Part shown: piece by piece, positions 9,880-19,647 of the stretch
How positions within the stretch are numbered: position 1 is the stretch's first letter
Layout: each line of letters begins with the position of its first letter
Source: Candidatus Zhuqueibacterota bacterium
GTDB taxonomy: Bacteria > Zhuqueibacterota > Zhuqueibacteria > Residuimicrobiales > Oceaniaggregativiventaceae
Assembly: GCA_014728085.1 (NCBI GenBank)
Contig: WJMF01000099.1
Span: forward strand, 109,075 to 173,074
DNA: 64,000 nt
Direction: 5' to 3'
Made by a program: the position numbers and the translations under genes
The notes under the pieces: generated by a model
Seen by the model: only the letters and a program-made list of their open reading frames with translations
Told to the model about the DNA's origin: nothing
Database searches by the model: none

Positions 9880-10823
9880 AAGTGCAGTATATAGCCGTTA
9901 AGGATCTGTATGACGCCAATGCCAAACGGGTCCGCCTGAGCATTCTCAATAACGAGAGTAGTTTTGAACGTAAGATATTTGAAAAAGAATTGCACAGACC
10001 CGGTCTCGCTCTCAGCGGCTTTGTCGAGGTGTTTACCTATTGGCGCGTACAAATTATGGGGAATACGGAGATCGGTTATCTGAATACGTTGCATGGCAAA
10101 GAGCGTATTCGTGCTATCGCATCGGTTTTGGGATTTGATCTTCCCTGCATTATTATCACCAACAATAATATACCGCCGGATGAATTGCTGGAAATTGCAG
10201 ATGAAAACGGTATAACGGTTTTCTCCACACCGTTGACGACAACGACCGTTACTCATCATCTTAGCGAATTTCTGGATGGTATTTTTGCTGATACAACAAT
10301 CGTTCACGGATCAATGTTGGAAGTTTTTGGTGTCGGTGTCCTCATTACCGGTGAAAGCGCTATCGGAAAAAGCGAGCTGGCTCTTGATTTGATCGAACGG
10401 GGGCATCAGCTTGTAGCTGATGACGTGGTTCATGTTACCAAAGTTGGTGCCAGCCAGCTGGAAGGGGCTCCGAGTGATCTTTTAGCTCATCATATGGAAA
10501 TCCGTGGGCTGGGCATTATCGATATACGCAAATTATTCGGCATCCGTGCTGTACGCGGTAAAAAAGGGGTGGAGGTTATTGTCCATCTGGAAAAATGGGA
10601 CGATGAGAAGGAATACGAACGTATTGGTATGGAAGAAACCGTCAGAGAAATTTTGGATGTCCCGATACCATTGATTACATTGCCTATTGTGCCGGGGAAA
10701 AATATCACCATCATTGCCGAAGCGGTAGCCCTGAATCAAAAATTGAAAGAACAAGGCACATACACAGCACGCGATTTTAATGAACGATTGATTGCTAAAA
10801 TGAATAAATCAGAGTCGGATTAA
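9876..10823 (+). CDS. hprK: HPr kinase/phosphorylase
   Basis: 315 residues. HprK phosphorylates and dephosphorylates HPr on Ser46 and links carbon status to transcription and PTS activity. An N-terminal DRTGG-like domain is followed by the kinase domain with P-loop GESAIGKS (159-166), the catalytic LVADDVV segment near 180, and the HprK signature MEIRGLGIIDI (from 207). No HPr (ptsH) or enzyme I gene is in the window. It overlaps hpf by 4 bases and is 3 bases from the EIIA gene, so the four genes probably form one operon. Confidence 0.95.
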   Translation: MKVQYIAVKDLYDANAKRVRLSILNNESSFERKIFEKELHRPGLALSGFVEVFTYWRVQIMGNTEIGYLNTLHGKERIRAIASVLGFDLPCIIITNNNIPPDELLEIADENGITVFSTPLTTTTVTHHLSEFLDGIFADTTIVHGSMLEVFGVGVLITGESAIGKSELALDLIERGHQLVADDVVHVTKVGASQLEGAPSDLLAHHMEIRGLGIIDIRKLFGIRAVRGKKGVEVIVHLEKWDDEKEYERIGMEETVREILDVPIPLITLPIVPGKNITIIAEAVALNQKLKEQGTYTARDFNERLIAKMNKSESD

Positions 10824-10826
10824 AAC

Positions 10827-11213
10827 ATGAAAAATGCTATCATACTGACACACGGTCTAATCGGTGAGGCACTTATAGAAGCCGTGTATGGTATTCTTGG
10901 AATAAAGGACGGATTATGGGCTCTTTCCGTTACAGAGATGTCTGTGGCCGAAATTTCGGAGAGATTGCTCTCCATTGTAAATGCACCTGACAAAAAAGAA
11001 GATGGTGTTATCATAATGGCGAGCTTGAAAGGCGGGAGCTGCTGGAATGTTGCCGTGGCGGTTGCCATGCAATATTCCAATGTTAAAGTGGTTTCCGGTG
11101 TGAATTTGCCGATGGTTCTCTCGTTTATGACCAAGCGCGAAAATACAAACCTGGAAGTACTAACCGACTTGATAATTAAAGACGGTGTTCGTGGGTTGTG
11201 CAAGTTTGAATAA
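10827..11213 (+). CDS. PTS system mannose-family EIIA component
   Basis: 128 residues. The start KNAIILTHG places the phosphorylatable His at residue 9, as in EIIA-Man; the central D..GGSCWNVA-type loop (LKGGSCWNVAVAVA) and the SGVNLPMVLSF strand complete the fold. It would accept phosphate from HPr-His and pass it to EIIB. It lies 3 bases after hprK and 22 bases before the EIIB gene. No EIIC or EIID permease is adjacent, so a regulatory rather than transport role is possible. Confidence 0.88.
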   Translation: MKNAIILTHGLIGEALIEAVYGILGIKDGLWALSVTEMSVAEISERLLSIVNAPDKKEDGVIIMASLKGGSCWNVAVAVAMQYSNVKVVSGVNLPMVLSFMTKRENTNLEVLTDLIIKDGVRGLCKFE

Positions 11214-11235
11214 TAAAGTGTGGAGAAATCTTATC

Positions 11236-11724
11236 ATGCCTCTGGTTCAAGTACGAATTGACGATCGTCTTATACATGGTCAGGTTGTTGTCGGTTGGCG
11301 TCGTGTTTTACGACCTCAGCGAATTGTTCTTTGCAGTGATGAAGTAGCCAATTCAGAATGGCAACGTACGATATATCTTTCAGCAGTCACCAACGATATT
11401 GAATCATCGGTTTTAACCCTGCAGGAAACCATCGACGCCCTTAAATCAAACCGTTTCAAGGATGAGCGTGTTTTGCTTTTGGTCGATACTCCCAAAAGTA
11501 TTGTCGAACTTGTCAATGCCGGTGTGGATATTAAAGAGGTCAATGTGGGGGGTATGCACTTTCGCCCGGGCAAGAACCAGATTGCTCCGTTTATTTTTGT
11601 TGACGAAGAAGATATTCGCAATTTTCGCATTCTTTTTGAAAAGGGTATCCGTCTGGACGGTCGTGATGTTCCGACCCGATCCCCGGTGGATATCGCCAAT
11701 GCGCTCAATTTTTATGACGAGTAG
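11236..11724 (+). CDS. PTS system mannose-family EIIB component
   Basis: 162 residues from the ATG at 11236. The frame is open upstream to 11185, but that would overlap the EIIA gene. The family signature VRIDDRLIHGQVVVGW places the active-site His at residue 14; NVGGMHFRPGK and the terminal DVPTRSPVDI segment also match EIIB-Man/Sor. It normally transfers phosphate from EIIA to the incoming sugar in the EIIC/EIID membrane complex. No permease gene follows; the next gene encodes a corrinoid adenosyltransferase after a 217-base gap. Confidence 0.9.
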   Translation: MPLVQVRIDDRLIHGQVVVGWRRVLRPQRIVLCSDEVANSEWQRTIYLSAVTNDIESSVLTLQETIDALKSNRFKDERVLLLVDTPKSIVELVNAGVDIKEVNVGGMHFRPGKNQIAPFIFVDEEDIRNFRILFEKGIRLDGRDVPTRSPVDIANALNFYDE

Positions 11725-11739
11725 AATTTTACGGCTATT

Positions 11740-11901
11740 ATGAACACGAGTCATCAAAACAGCCAGAATAGCGACATTTTCATTCCTTACAACCGTTTTT
11801 TGTCCCAGACTTTTAGTACCGTTCCTCGTCGAATTGATAACGAACCGAAAAAAAACCATAGCGACCACCTCGGCGCTTTCGGATTAATCCATCGCATCTG
11901 A
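11740..11901 (+). other. Small open frame of 53 codons in the EIIB-cobO gap (doubtful gene)
   Basis: An ATG-initiated frame fills most of the 217-base gap between the EIIB gene and the corrinoid adenosyltransferase. The predicted peptide is polar, with YNRFLSQTFSTVPRRID in the middle, no membrane segment and no recognised family. There is no ribosome site before the ATG. It may be chance, a decayed gene end or leader sequence. I see no other structured element in the gap. Confidence 0.15.
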
Positions 11902-11941
11902 TAATCGGAACCCATAATTCATAATCCCAGGGTATAAGAAG

Positions 11942-12457
11942 ATGAAAGGATACGTACAAATATATACCGGTAACGGTAAGGGAAAAACCACAGCTGCTTT
12001 GGGCGCTGCCCTTCGGGCTGCAGGCGCCGGTTATTATGTTTTTATTGGCCAGTTTCTAAAGGGAATGAACTATAGTGAATTGAATGCTCTCAAACACTAT
12101 CGAAACCTTATTGAGGTCGAGCAATACGGCAGGCGTTATTTCATCAAAGACAAACCGGATAGCAGGGATATCAAATTGGCGCAAGAAGGATTTGCGAGGT
12201 GCCGGAAAATAGTCGAAAACCCTAAATATGGCATGGTTATACTGGACGAGATCAATATTGCCGTTTATTTTAAACTCCTGGCGGTGGAGAGTATAATTGA
12301 TCTGATTCAGAACAAGACCGAATCTGTCGAGCTCATTCTTACCGGCCGATATGCGCATGAAAGACTAATACAAATGGCAGATCTGGTTACCGAAATGAAA
12401 GAGATTAAACATTATTTTCATAAAGGCGTAAACGCCCGAGAGGGAATCGAAAAATAA
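11942..12457 (+). CDS. cobO: Corrinoid adenosyltransferase (CobO/BtuR type)
   Basis: 171 residues. It transfers the adenosyl group of ATP to cob(I)alamin to make coenzyme B12, in salvage or synthesis. The N-terminus is the classical MKGYVQIYTGNGKGKTTAALG with P-loop GNGKGKTT; VILDEINIAVYF and ELILTGRYAHERL are the conserved B and later motifs; the end EIKHYFHKGV.AREGIE is typical. AAGAAG precedes the ATG. No other cobalamin genes and no visible cobalamin riboswitch occur nearby, so salvage is the more likely use. Confidence 0.92.
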   Translation: MKGYVQIYTGNGKGKTTAALGAALRAAGAGYYVFIGQFLKGMNYSELNALKHYRNLIEVEQYGRRYFIKDKPDSRDIKLAQEGFARCRKIVENPKYGMVILDEINIAVYFKLLAVESIIDLIQNKTESVELILTGRYAHERLIQMADLVTEMKEIKHYFHKGVNAREGIEK

Positions 12458-12574
12458 GCATTTTAATGGGGATATGAATCCGGCTGATATTTTTTCCAAG
12501 AATTCGGTTCAAAAGGTCCCTTGTATATCTCCGCCTTTTTGTATTCAACTTTTTTAGTAAAAAGAGGAGGCTCT

Positions 12575-13828
12575 ATGATGAATGGTGTTTGCCGATTTTA
12601 TAATGCTATTCTGGTCTGTCTGCTCGTTGTCGTGAGTGCTTTCTCCCAGCCTGTGGACACTTTGCTCACATTGCCTTCGGGTTTTCAGTCTGTTGTATTT
12701 GCCGAGGCTGTGGGCAGGGCCCGGCACCTTACCGTAAGATCAAATGGAGATGTATATGTCGCTTTGCGCAAAGCCAAAAACGGAAAGGGTGTTGTAGCGC
12801 TGCGGGATTCTGACGGCGACCATGTTGCTGATCAGATTTCTTATTTTGGTGATTTTGTCGGCACTGGTATCGAGATTTACCATAACCATATTTATTTCGG
12901 CGCTGATACAGCCGTTGTGCGCTATGCGCTTATGGATGATGCCTTGTTGCCCAACCCGTCCCCGGAAGTGATCATAGCGGGGTTACCCGACCAGCGTCAA
13001 CACCGTGCAAAGCCACTGGCATTTGATGATCAGGGGAATTTGTATTTAAATATCGGTGCACCTTCAAATGCCTGTCAGGAAGAATTGCGCACACCGGGGT
13101 CGCCCGGAATGGATCCCTGTCCGCAGCTGCAACGACAGGGCACCATATGGGTATTCTCCGCTGAAAAACCGAATCAGACTCTGCAACAGGATGGCAAACG
13201 TTATATCAGCGGTATCCGTCACTGTGTCGCCGTTGCCTGGAATCCTCTGACCGGTCTCCTCTATGGCGTGCAACACGGACGCGATCAGCTTCACTCGCTC
13301 TGGCCTGATTATTATACGGAACAAGATAATGCCGGGTTGCCTGCTGAAGAATTTTTGCTTTTTCGCCGGGGCAGCGAATACGGATGGCCCTATTGCTATT
13401 ATGACTCCCGCCAGGACAAGAAGGTCCTGGCCCCCGAATACGGCGGTGACGGAAACAAAATCGGCCGTTGTGATCAATATGAAGATCCGATCATGACGTT
13501 TCCCGCGCATTGGGCGCCCAATGATTTGCATTTTTATACCGGTAACCAGTTTCCGCCGCGTTACAGGGGAGGAGCTTTTATTGCCTTTCACGGTTCCTGG
13601 AACAGGGCTCCCGAACCTCAGCGCGGTTATAAGGTAATGTTTGTGCCTTTTAATGGAGAGCTGCCCACAGGTGAAAAGGAGATCTTTGCGGATGGCTTTA
13701 GCGGCAATAGTCCTATTTTTAGCCCCCGCGAGGCAAAATACCGCCCCATGGGTTTGGCAGAATCGCCTGATGGCAGTCTATATATTTCTGACTCGACCCA
13801 GGGAAAAATTTGGAAAGTTATTTATTGA
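12575..13828 (+). CDS. Secreted PQQ-dependent sugar dehydrogenase-like protein (sorbosone/glucose dehydrogenase family)
   Basis: 417 residues from ATG ATG, preceded by AGGAGG at 12565-12570; the open frame starts earlier at a TTG that lacks a ribosome site. A signal peptide (hydrophobic ILVCLLVVVSAFS, cleavage before QPVD) directs export. The rest is a six-bladed propeller of the GSDH/sorbosone type: LPSGFQSVVFAE, LYLNIGAP, RHCVAVAWNPLTG, YGVQHGRDQL, an EYGWPYCYYD segment, GGAFIAFHGSWNR, and the closing YRPMGLAESPDGSLYISD. Members oxidise sugars with PQQ, but many relatives are uncharacterised. There is no CxxCH haem motif. The gene is probably transcribed alone. Confidence 0.82.
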   Translation: MMNGVCRFYNAILVCLLVVVSAFSQPVDTLLTLPSGFQSVVFAEAVGRARHLTVRSNGDVYVALRKAKNGKGVVALRDSDGDHVADQISYFGDFVGTGIEIYHNHIYFGADTAVVRYALMDDALLPNPSPEVIIAGLPDQRQHRAKPLAFDDQGNLYLNIGAPSNACQEELRTPGSPGMDPCPQLQRQGTIWVFSAEKPNQTLQQDGKRYISGIRHCVAVAWNPLTGLLYGVQHGRDQLHSLWPDYYTEQDNAGLPAEEFLLFRRGSEYGWPYCYYDSRQDKKVLAPEYGGDGNKIGRCDQYEDPIMTFPAHWAPNDLHFYTGNQFPPRYRGGAFIAFHGSWNRAPEPQRGYKVMFVPFNGELPTGEKEIFADGFSGNSPIFSPREAKYRPMGLAESPDGSLYISDSTQGKIWKVIY

Positions 13829-14023
13829 GACACAACGCTTGTTGACGTAAAGAGTCATTTGAGACCATTTGTCGGGGTTGGCACCATATCGAAAAAAGTG
13901 TGTGAAAATGCAACTTGTCTTGCAAAGGTCTGTCACACAAGTCATTATTTCCACGTGGCTTTGACAGGATAAGCTTGATCTATTCCCAATATTCCGGATT
14001 CAGTAAATTGTCTTTATTCCGGA

Positions 14024-15625
14024 TCAGGCTGAGTGATCCTGTGATGTTCCTCCCTCTATAAGAGCGAGTAGATTGCCGATTGTAAAGGTAATGATTGATC
14101 CGAGAAAAACATACCATGGCCAGGCAAACTTGAAGGCCGGTATGCTGAAAACAAGGGTGGTAATGAGAAGCAGCCAAAAGAAAACAAAAAGCCTGTGTTT
14201 TTTGTCTTTGGCCATATAAAAAATCCAGATCGCAGCCAGTACATTGAGAAAGACAATGATATTTAAAATCCATCCTTTTTGTCCAATAATCCAGGTCATA
14301 AAATAGATGGCACTCCACATTGAAACCAGAGCATCATTCTCGGAAACCTTGTTTTTCCAGTTGCCGAGGAAAAATGTTCCCAACAGTCCTCCGTACGTAA
14401 AGGAGGCGATGGCCAATCCGAGTTCTACAACGGGATTTTCTTTATCCTTGAACAACAACGCACCGGCGATAAAGACGAGTCCCCAGAAAAAGGTGATCAG
14501 GCGCGAAATGAGTAAATCTTTACTTTCAGAGTTGTTTTTGCCCCATTTCGGTTTATAGATATCGATCATGGTCGAAGATGCAAGGGAGTTTAGAGATCCG
14601 CTGAGCGTTGACATGGCAGCAGCAAAAATGCCGGCGATTATAAACCCTGAGACGCCGGGCGGCAAGGCTTCGACAATAAAGCGGGGAAAGATTTCATCGG
14701 AACGGATAGGCGCTCCTTCATAGTAGGCAAAAAGACCGAGTCCGATCACGAGAAAGAGGGCGAACTGTACGATAACGATGCCGCCGCTCGCAATCAGGGC
14801 TTTTTGACTGCTGCGCAGGTCTTTGCAGGACAACAGGCGTTGTACAATCAGTTGATCAGACCCATGTGAAGCCATAGAGAGAAATGCACCACCAAGTAGT
14901 CCCGAAATCAGCGTATAGGGATCGCGAAAAAAGCCGGTCAGGCCGCCGGAAAATCCGGTATTAAAAATATCGAATTTGTTGTCCGGCCCCGCTGCCGCAA
15001 TTACACTTTGAAAACCATGAGGGAGCTGGTTCAGCAAGACATAGCCGGCTAACAAGGCGCCGCCGATATAAAGCGTCATCTGGATGACATCCATCCACAC
15101 CACGGCGCGTATGCCGCCCACATAAGTATATACAATGGTAAAAAAAGCGATAATAACAATGCTTGTGGAATAGCTCCAGCCGGTTAAGACGGCGAGCGGA
15201 ATAGCCGTTGCAAACAGGCGGACGCCATCGGCCAAAAGCCTGGTTATCTGAAAGACGACAGAAGCAAAACTGCGCAAGTTGGGTCCAAAGCGGTTTCCCA
15301 GCAATTCATAGGCGGTGTAGAGCTCTCCCCGGTAGTATGCCGGCAACAGTGTGAAACTGATGATAATACGGCCCAGAAAAAATCCCAGGGTGATTTGCAG
15401 GAAATTTAGGTTGGTCAAATATGCGAGTCCGGGAATGCTGATGAAGGTCAGGGTGCTGGTTTCAGTGGCAACGACTGAAAAGCATACGGCTGTCCAGGGC
15501 AAATTTCGATCTCCCAAAAAATAATCCCGGGTATTGCGTTGCTTCTTGCCGATCCAGACGCCAAATAGTGTTATGCTAATAAGGTAAATAAAGAGAATGG
15601 AAATATCGAGTACAGAAAATTCCAT
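14024..15625 (-). CDS. Sodium:solute symporter (SSS family)
   Basis: 533 residues from the ATG at 15625, which has GGAG 9 bases upstream; a GTG at 15643 is an alternative. The protein is polytopic, about 13 membrane segments, with the SSS hallmarks GKKQRNTRDYFLGDRNLPW after the first helix, VATETSTLTFISIPG (sodium-site region of TM1), a G.RAVVWMDVIQ segment, ASHGSDQLIVQRLLSCKD and AAMSTLSGSLNSLASSTM (TM8, Na2-site Ser/Thr). The substrate cannot be told from sequence; SSS members carry sugars, sialic acid, proline or vitamins. The nearest gene is the sugar-dehydrogenase-like protein, convergent with it. Confidence 0.92.
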   Translation of the reverse strand: MEFSVLDISILFIYLISITLFGVWIGKKQRNTRDYFLGDRNLPWTAVCFSVVATETSTLTFISIPGLAYLTNLNFLQITLGFFLGRIIISFTLLPAYYRGELYTAYELLGNRFGPNLRSFASVVFQITRLLADGVRLFATAIPLAVLTGWSYSTSIVIIAFFTIVYTYVGGIRAVVWMDVIQMTLYIGGALLAGYVLLNQLPHGFQSVIAAAGPDNKFDIFNTGFSGGLTGFFRDPYTLISGLLGGAFLSMASHGSDQLIVQRLLSCKDLRSSQKALIASGGIVIVQFALFLVIGLGLFAYYEGAPIRSDEIFPRFIVEALPPGVSGFIIAGIFAAAMSTLSGSLNSLASSTMIDIYKPKWGKNNSESKDLLISRLITFFWGLVFIAGALLFKDKENPVVELGLAIASFTYGGLLGTFFLGNWKNKVSENDALVSMWSAIYFMTWIIGQKGWILNIIVFLNVLAAIWIFYMAKDKKHRLFVFFWLLLITTLVFSIPAFKFAWPWYVFLGSIITFTIGNLLALIEGGTSQDHSA

Positions 15626-15916
15626 GACAAGCTTCTCCGGCACTTGTAGATCAACAGTTTGCCCTGAAATTACGCAATGAAAAATCGAAAAGCAAATGGA
15701 TTTACAAAACGGGGGTGCGATAATTCGGCTTATACTCCGGCCGTTTAATAAATGACTTGAATCTAAACAGATATCATTTTATATTATTTGTTTATTCAGC
15801 AATAGCGAGGATAAAAGCCCCAATACCGACAACAGGCGGAAGAGCCTGGATTCGGGGATACTCTGGCACGTTGATCTGGACAGGGTTTTTATCTTAAAAT
15901 GAGGAGGATTATAGCG

Positions 15917-16801
15917 ATGAATAATCCTTATAAGCGAACGGATGTATTTGTATGCAATTATGAATCACACGCGCGTTTTAAAAACCGCGTTTCCGTTTAT
16001 CATGTCCTGAAGGAGAAAAAATGTTATCCGCAGGGATGCATTTTTTTTAAATGGTCCTGTGAGCTGCGCAATAAAGGCAAAAAGTGTATTCGTAATTTTA
16101 AATATATGGGACGGCTTTGTGAAGGGTGTACCTATTACCTGGATGAAAAGATCAATTATCAACCCCGTCTCAAGCTGTCCAAACTCGAATATGAGCGTTT
16201 TACGGAAGAACTTGAAAGCTTTGATGACTGGATTGAAGAGATCAAAGACCATAAAATCAGTTTTTGGTGTCGGATTGGATCGTTGAAACCGCGCTTTAAA
16301 CGGATGATCGATGGCAGCCATGGTCATTTTCGGCTTGATGGATATGTGGCGGTCTGTTGCGATGGTTTTATCGGAACCACGGCGTTTGATGGTTATTTTT
16401 ATGTTTATATCTCGCCGCGGTTGCAGGATCGTCTGCGGCCGGCAACGGGTGATGCTTTTGAAGCAAAAGGATATGTTACCCTCGACAGGGGACGTCTTTT
16501 GATTCATAGAGTACACCATATTGAATTCGAGATGCGCTCGGGCGAAAAAGGCTGGTCGAACAGCGAGGCGCTGGTATGCAGAGAAATTGCGTCCAGGTTT
16601 TCGCACCAGCCGGAAAGCTGTCTGCATTGCCCACATGGTGCCCTGGTAGATACTCAGGAGCGGAAACAGGGGAAGGTTATTTCGAGAAGAGAACTTTATT
16701 GTCTGGAGGGTATTGCCGATCCTGAAACCTGCTATATCGCTCCATTGGAAAAAATTGATATGTGTAAAATCAATCAGAATAAAGCAAATTATTCACTGTA
16801 A
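15917..16801 (+). CDS. Cysteine-rich protein of unknown function
   Basis: 294 residues; AGGAGG at 15902-15907 supports the ATG at 15917 over an in-frame ATG at 15899. Not recognised. The N-terminal 75 residues hold seven Cys (13, 36, 41, 48, 57, 68, 71), ending in a CEGC pair, and the C-terminal 70 residues hold another set (VCREIA, SCLHCPHG, LYCLEG, ETCYI). Between them is a basic middle section with an OB-like run of strands (RLDGYVAVCCDGFIGTT, GDAFEAKGYVTLDRGRL). The pattern suggests metal or Fe-S binding at both ends and possibly nucleic-acid binding. It is 12 bases upstream of proS, so they are probably co-transcribed. Confidence 0.7.
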   Translation: MNNPYKRTDVFVCNYESHARFKNRVSVYHVLKEKKCYPQGCIFFKWSCELRNKGKKCIRNFKYMGRLCEGCTYYLDEKINYQPRLKLSKLEYERFTEELESFDDWIEEIKDHKISFWCRIGSLKPRFKRMIDGSHGHFRLDGYVAVCCDGFIGTTAFDGYFYVYISPRLQDRLRPATGDAFEAKGYVTLDRGRLLIHRVHHIEFEMRSGEKGWSNSEALVCREIASRFSHQPESCLHCPHGALVDTQERKQGKVISRRELYCLEGIADPETCYIAPLEKIDMCKINQNKANYSL

Positions 16802-16813
16802 ACGGAAGAAATT

Positions 16814-18244
16814 ATGGCAAAAGGAATTACAAAAAGGTCTGTGGACTATTCAAAATGGTATATTGACATCGTTTCTAAAGCGGAACTGGCCGAGCACTCA
16901 CCGGTAAAGGGGTGTATGGTCATTAAACCGAACGGTTATGCGTTATGGGAGAACATCCAGGCACAACTGGATAAAATGTTTAAAGAGACAGGACATGTAA
17001 ATGCATATTTTCCGATGTTCATTCCGGAAAGTTTTTTAAAAAAGGAAGCACAGCATGTTGAAGGATTTGCGCCTGAATGTGCTGTTGTCACGCATGGCGG
17101 CGGGAAAAAGCTTGAGGAACCTCTGGTTGTGCGTCCAACTTCTGAAACCATTATTTGGTCGACATATCGAAACTGGATACAGTCTTATCGCGATTTACCG
17201 ATTTTGATCAACCAGTGGGCAAACGTTGTGCGGTGGGAGATGAGGACGCGTCTGTTTCTGCGTACAACCGAGTTTTTATGGCAGGAAGGGCACACAGCTC
17301 ATGCGACCTTTGATGAGGCGGAGGAAGAAACATGGAAAATTTTGCGGGTATATCAGCGTTTTGCCGAGGATTATATGGCCATTCCGGTGTTTATCGGCAA
17401 AAAAAGTGAACAGGAGAAATTTGCCGGTGCCTTGCATACATACTGCATCGAAGCGATGATGCAGGATCACAAAGCATTGCAGGCGGGTACGTCGCATCAT
17501 TTGGGACAGAACTTTGCCAAGGCATTTGATGTGACCTTTCAGAATGAAGAAGGGCAACTAGAGTATGTCTGGGCCTCCAGCTGGGGTGTTTCAACGCGCT
17601 TGATCGGAGCTCTGATTATGACCCACAGCGATGATAATGGCCTGATCATTCCCCCGCGGCTGGCACCGATCAAGGCGGTTTTTATTCCGATATGGAAAGA
17701 GGATGCCCAGATAGATCAACTGCGCAGTCATGTTGCAAAATTGACGGCGGACTGGAAGGGCAAGATCGATTTTAAGATCGACGACAGGGATCAATACCGA
17801 CCCGGCTATAAATTCAATGAATGGGAGCAGAAAGGGGTACCTCTTCGCATTGAAATCGGTCCCAGAGACCTGGAGAACAATCAGGTGGTTTTGGTTCGCC
17901 GGGACACCGGAGAAAAGATCGTTGTTTCCCAGGACGGACTTTTGCAAAGGGTTGAATCTTTGCTTGAGGATATACAAAGCACCCTTTTTGAACGAGCCAG
18001 AGCTTATCGGGAAGAATATACGTTTACGGAAGATGATCTCGACCGTTTTGTGCATAAATGCAACGATCCCGGTGGATTTTTCTGGGTACATTGGTGCGGT
18101 GCTGTCGAATGCGAAGATCAATTTCAGGAAAAAGCCAGAGCCAGTATTCGTATTATTCCCTTTAAAGGCCACGAGGAATCAGGTAAATGTATTATTTGCG
18201 GTAAAGCGTCGCAGCAACGCGTACTGGTCGCAAGAGCATATTAA
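16814..18244 (+). CDS. proS: Prolyl-tRNA synthetase, archaeal/eukaryotic (short) type
   Basis: 476 residues, typical of the ProS type without the bacterial editing insertion. It charges tRNA-Pro in the cytoplasm. Class II motifs are visible: motif 1 near [16 protein letters not shown], motif 2 [26 protein letters not shown], and motif 3 in [13 protein letters not shown]. The C-terminal zinc-binding extension follows ([27 protein letters not shown]) and the protein ends in the characteristic VARAY. This form occurs scattered in bacteria. Preceded by GGAAG and 12 bases after the Cys-rich gene. Confidence 0.96.
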   Translation: MAKGITKRSVDYSKWYIDIVSKAELAEHSPVKGCMVIKPNGYALWENIQAQLDKMFKETGHVNAYFPMFIPESFLKKEAQHVEGFAPECAVVTHGGGKKLEEPLVVRPTSETIIWSTYRNWIQSYRDLPILINQWANVVRWEMRTRLFLRTTEFLWQEGHTAHATFDEAEEETWKILRVYQRFAEDYMAIPVFIGKKSEQEKFAGALHTYCIEAMMQDHKALQAGTSHHLGQNFAKAFDVTFQNEEGQLEYVWASSWGVSTRLIGALIMTHSDDNGLIIPPRLAPIKAVFIPIWKEDAQIDQLRSHVAKLTADWKGKIDFKIDDRDQYRPGYKFNEWEQKGVPLRIEIGPRDLENNQVVLVRRDTGEKIVVSQDGLLQRVESLLEDIQSTLFERARAYREEYTFTEDDLDRFVHKCNDPGGFFWVHWCGAVECEDQFQEKARASIRIIPFKGHEESGKCIICGKASQQRVLVARAY

Positions 18245-18265
18245 CCCTGGATAAGGAAACTTGAA

Positions 18266-19627
18266 GTGCAAGAGATCATTCACGAGATTCTGAGCAAGAC
18301 AAACAATTTTATCTGGGGTCCCCCGATGTTGATCCTGCTTGTCGGTACCGGCATTTTTCTGACGATCCGCCTGCGGGGGCTTCAGGTGCGGACGCTTGGC
18401 CACTCTCTCTACCTCGCCTTCATAAAGCGAAAAGAAGCAGGGATTGAAAAGGGCGATATCAGCCATTTTCAGGCTCTGATGACAGCACTGGCCGCCACAG
18501 TCGGCACGGGAAATATTGCCGGCGTGGCGACGGCGATTACAGCCGGCGGTCCGGGGGCTCTCTTCTGGATGTGGATTACCGGACTATTCGGCATGGCGAC
18601 AAAATACAGTGAGGCGGTGCTGGCTGTGCGTTACCGGCAGGAGGATGAATTCGGCAATATGAGCGGCGGGCCGATGTATTACCTCAGTAAAGGGCTGAAA
18701 GCCAAATGGCTGGGTGTCCTTTTTGCTCTCTTTGCTTCTGTCTCCGCTTTTGGGATCGGTAACATCGTGCAGTCCAACTCTGTTGCTGACGCGATCCGGA
18801 CAACATTTCCGTCTGTGGATGCGTGGATGATCGGACTGGTTTTGTCGGTTGCGACCGCTTCTGTTTTGCTCGGCGGTATTAAAAGCATCGGAAAAACGAC
18901 ATCTGTGATCGTCCCTTTTATGATCCTGATTTATTTTGCCGGTGCTATGGTCGTGGTCTTTATCCATTTCAGGGAGATTCCACAAGTCTTTTCCATGGTT
19001 CTCTCCAAGGCCTTTACCCCCACTTCAGCGATAGGCGGTTTTGCCGGCGCATTGGTCCGCGATGCTGTTCGCTGGGGCGTGGCCCGCGGTGTGTTTTCCA
19101 ACGAATCAGGTCTTGGAAGTGCGCCAATTGCTGCTGCAGCAGCACAAACCAAAAGCCCGGTTACCCAGGCTCTGGTCTCCATGACCCAGACATTCATCGA
19201 TACTATTGTGGTGTGTTCTCTGACCGGTTTTGTTATTCTTGTATCCGGTCAATGGAGCTCCGGATTAACCGGAGCTGAATTGACCACCATAGCCTTTCAG
19301 ACCGCTCTTCCCGGCAAAATAGGCGGATTGATCGTTCCGGTCGGACTCGTTTTTTTCGCATACTCTACTATTCTGGGATGGAGCTATTACGGAGAAAAAT
19401 CATTACAATATTTGCTGGGTCCCAAGAGCATTCGGCCCTATCGTCTGGTTTTTTGCTTCATGGTGTTTGTCGGTGCAATTGTCACCAAAATTGAAATTGT
19501 ATGGTCGTTCGCAGATATTATGAATGGTCTTATGGCGGTTCCGAACTTGATCGGTCTGCTGGGCTTAAGCGGCATTGTGGTGGCAGAAACCAGAAACTAT
19601 TTCAACAACAATCAACATTTGTCATAA
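18266..19627 (+). CDS. Alanine/glycine:sodium symporter (AGCS family)
   Basis: 453 residues with a GTG start and AAGGA 9 bases upstream. Polytopic inner-membrane carrier importing alanine or glycine with Na+. Family marks: [16 protein letters not shown] near the start, [23 protein letters not shown] (family signature region), [27 protein letters not shown] and [17 protein letters not shown]. About eleven membrane segments are expected. It lies between proS and a zinc-ribbon gene with 21-base and 20-base gaps, so it is likely part of a longer transcript. Confidence 0.94.
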   Translation: MQEIIHEILSKTNNFIWGPPMLILLVGTGIFLTIRLRGLQVRTLGHSLYLAFIKRKEAGIEKGDISHFQALMTALAATVGTGNIAGVATAITAGGPGALFWMWITGLFGMATKYSEAVLAVRYRQEDEFGNMSGGPMYYLSKGLKAKWLGVLFALFASVSAFGIGNIVQSNSVADAIRTTFPSVDAWMIGLVLSVATASVLLGGIKSIGKTTSVIVPFMILIYFAGAMVVVFIHFREIPQVFSMVLSKAFTPTSAIGGFAGALVRDAVRWGVARGVFSNESGLGSAPIAAAAAQTKSPVTQALVSMTQTFIDTIVVCSLTGFVILVSGQWSSGLTGAELTTIAFQTALPGKIGGLIVPVGLVFFAYSTILGWSYYGEKSLQYLLGPKSIRPYRLVFCFMVFVGAIVTKIEIVWSFADIMNGLMAVPNLIGLLGLSGIVVAETRNYFNNNQHLS

Positions 19628-19647
19628 AGAGAAGAAAGGGGAATATC

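Noticed and set aside
11725..11941. Cobalamin riboswitch upstream of the corrinoid adenosyltransferase
   Set aside because: I could find no B12-box-like sequence or supporting stems in the gap.
12521..12574. Earlier TTG start for the sugar-dehydrogenase-like gene
   Set aside because: The ATG at 12575 has a strong AGGAGG and gives a normal signal peptide; the TTG does not.
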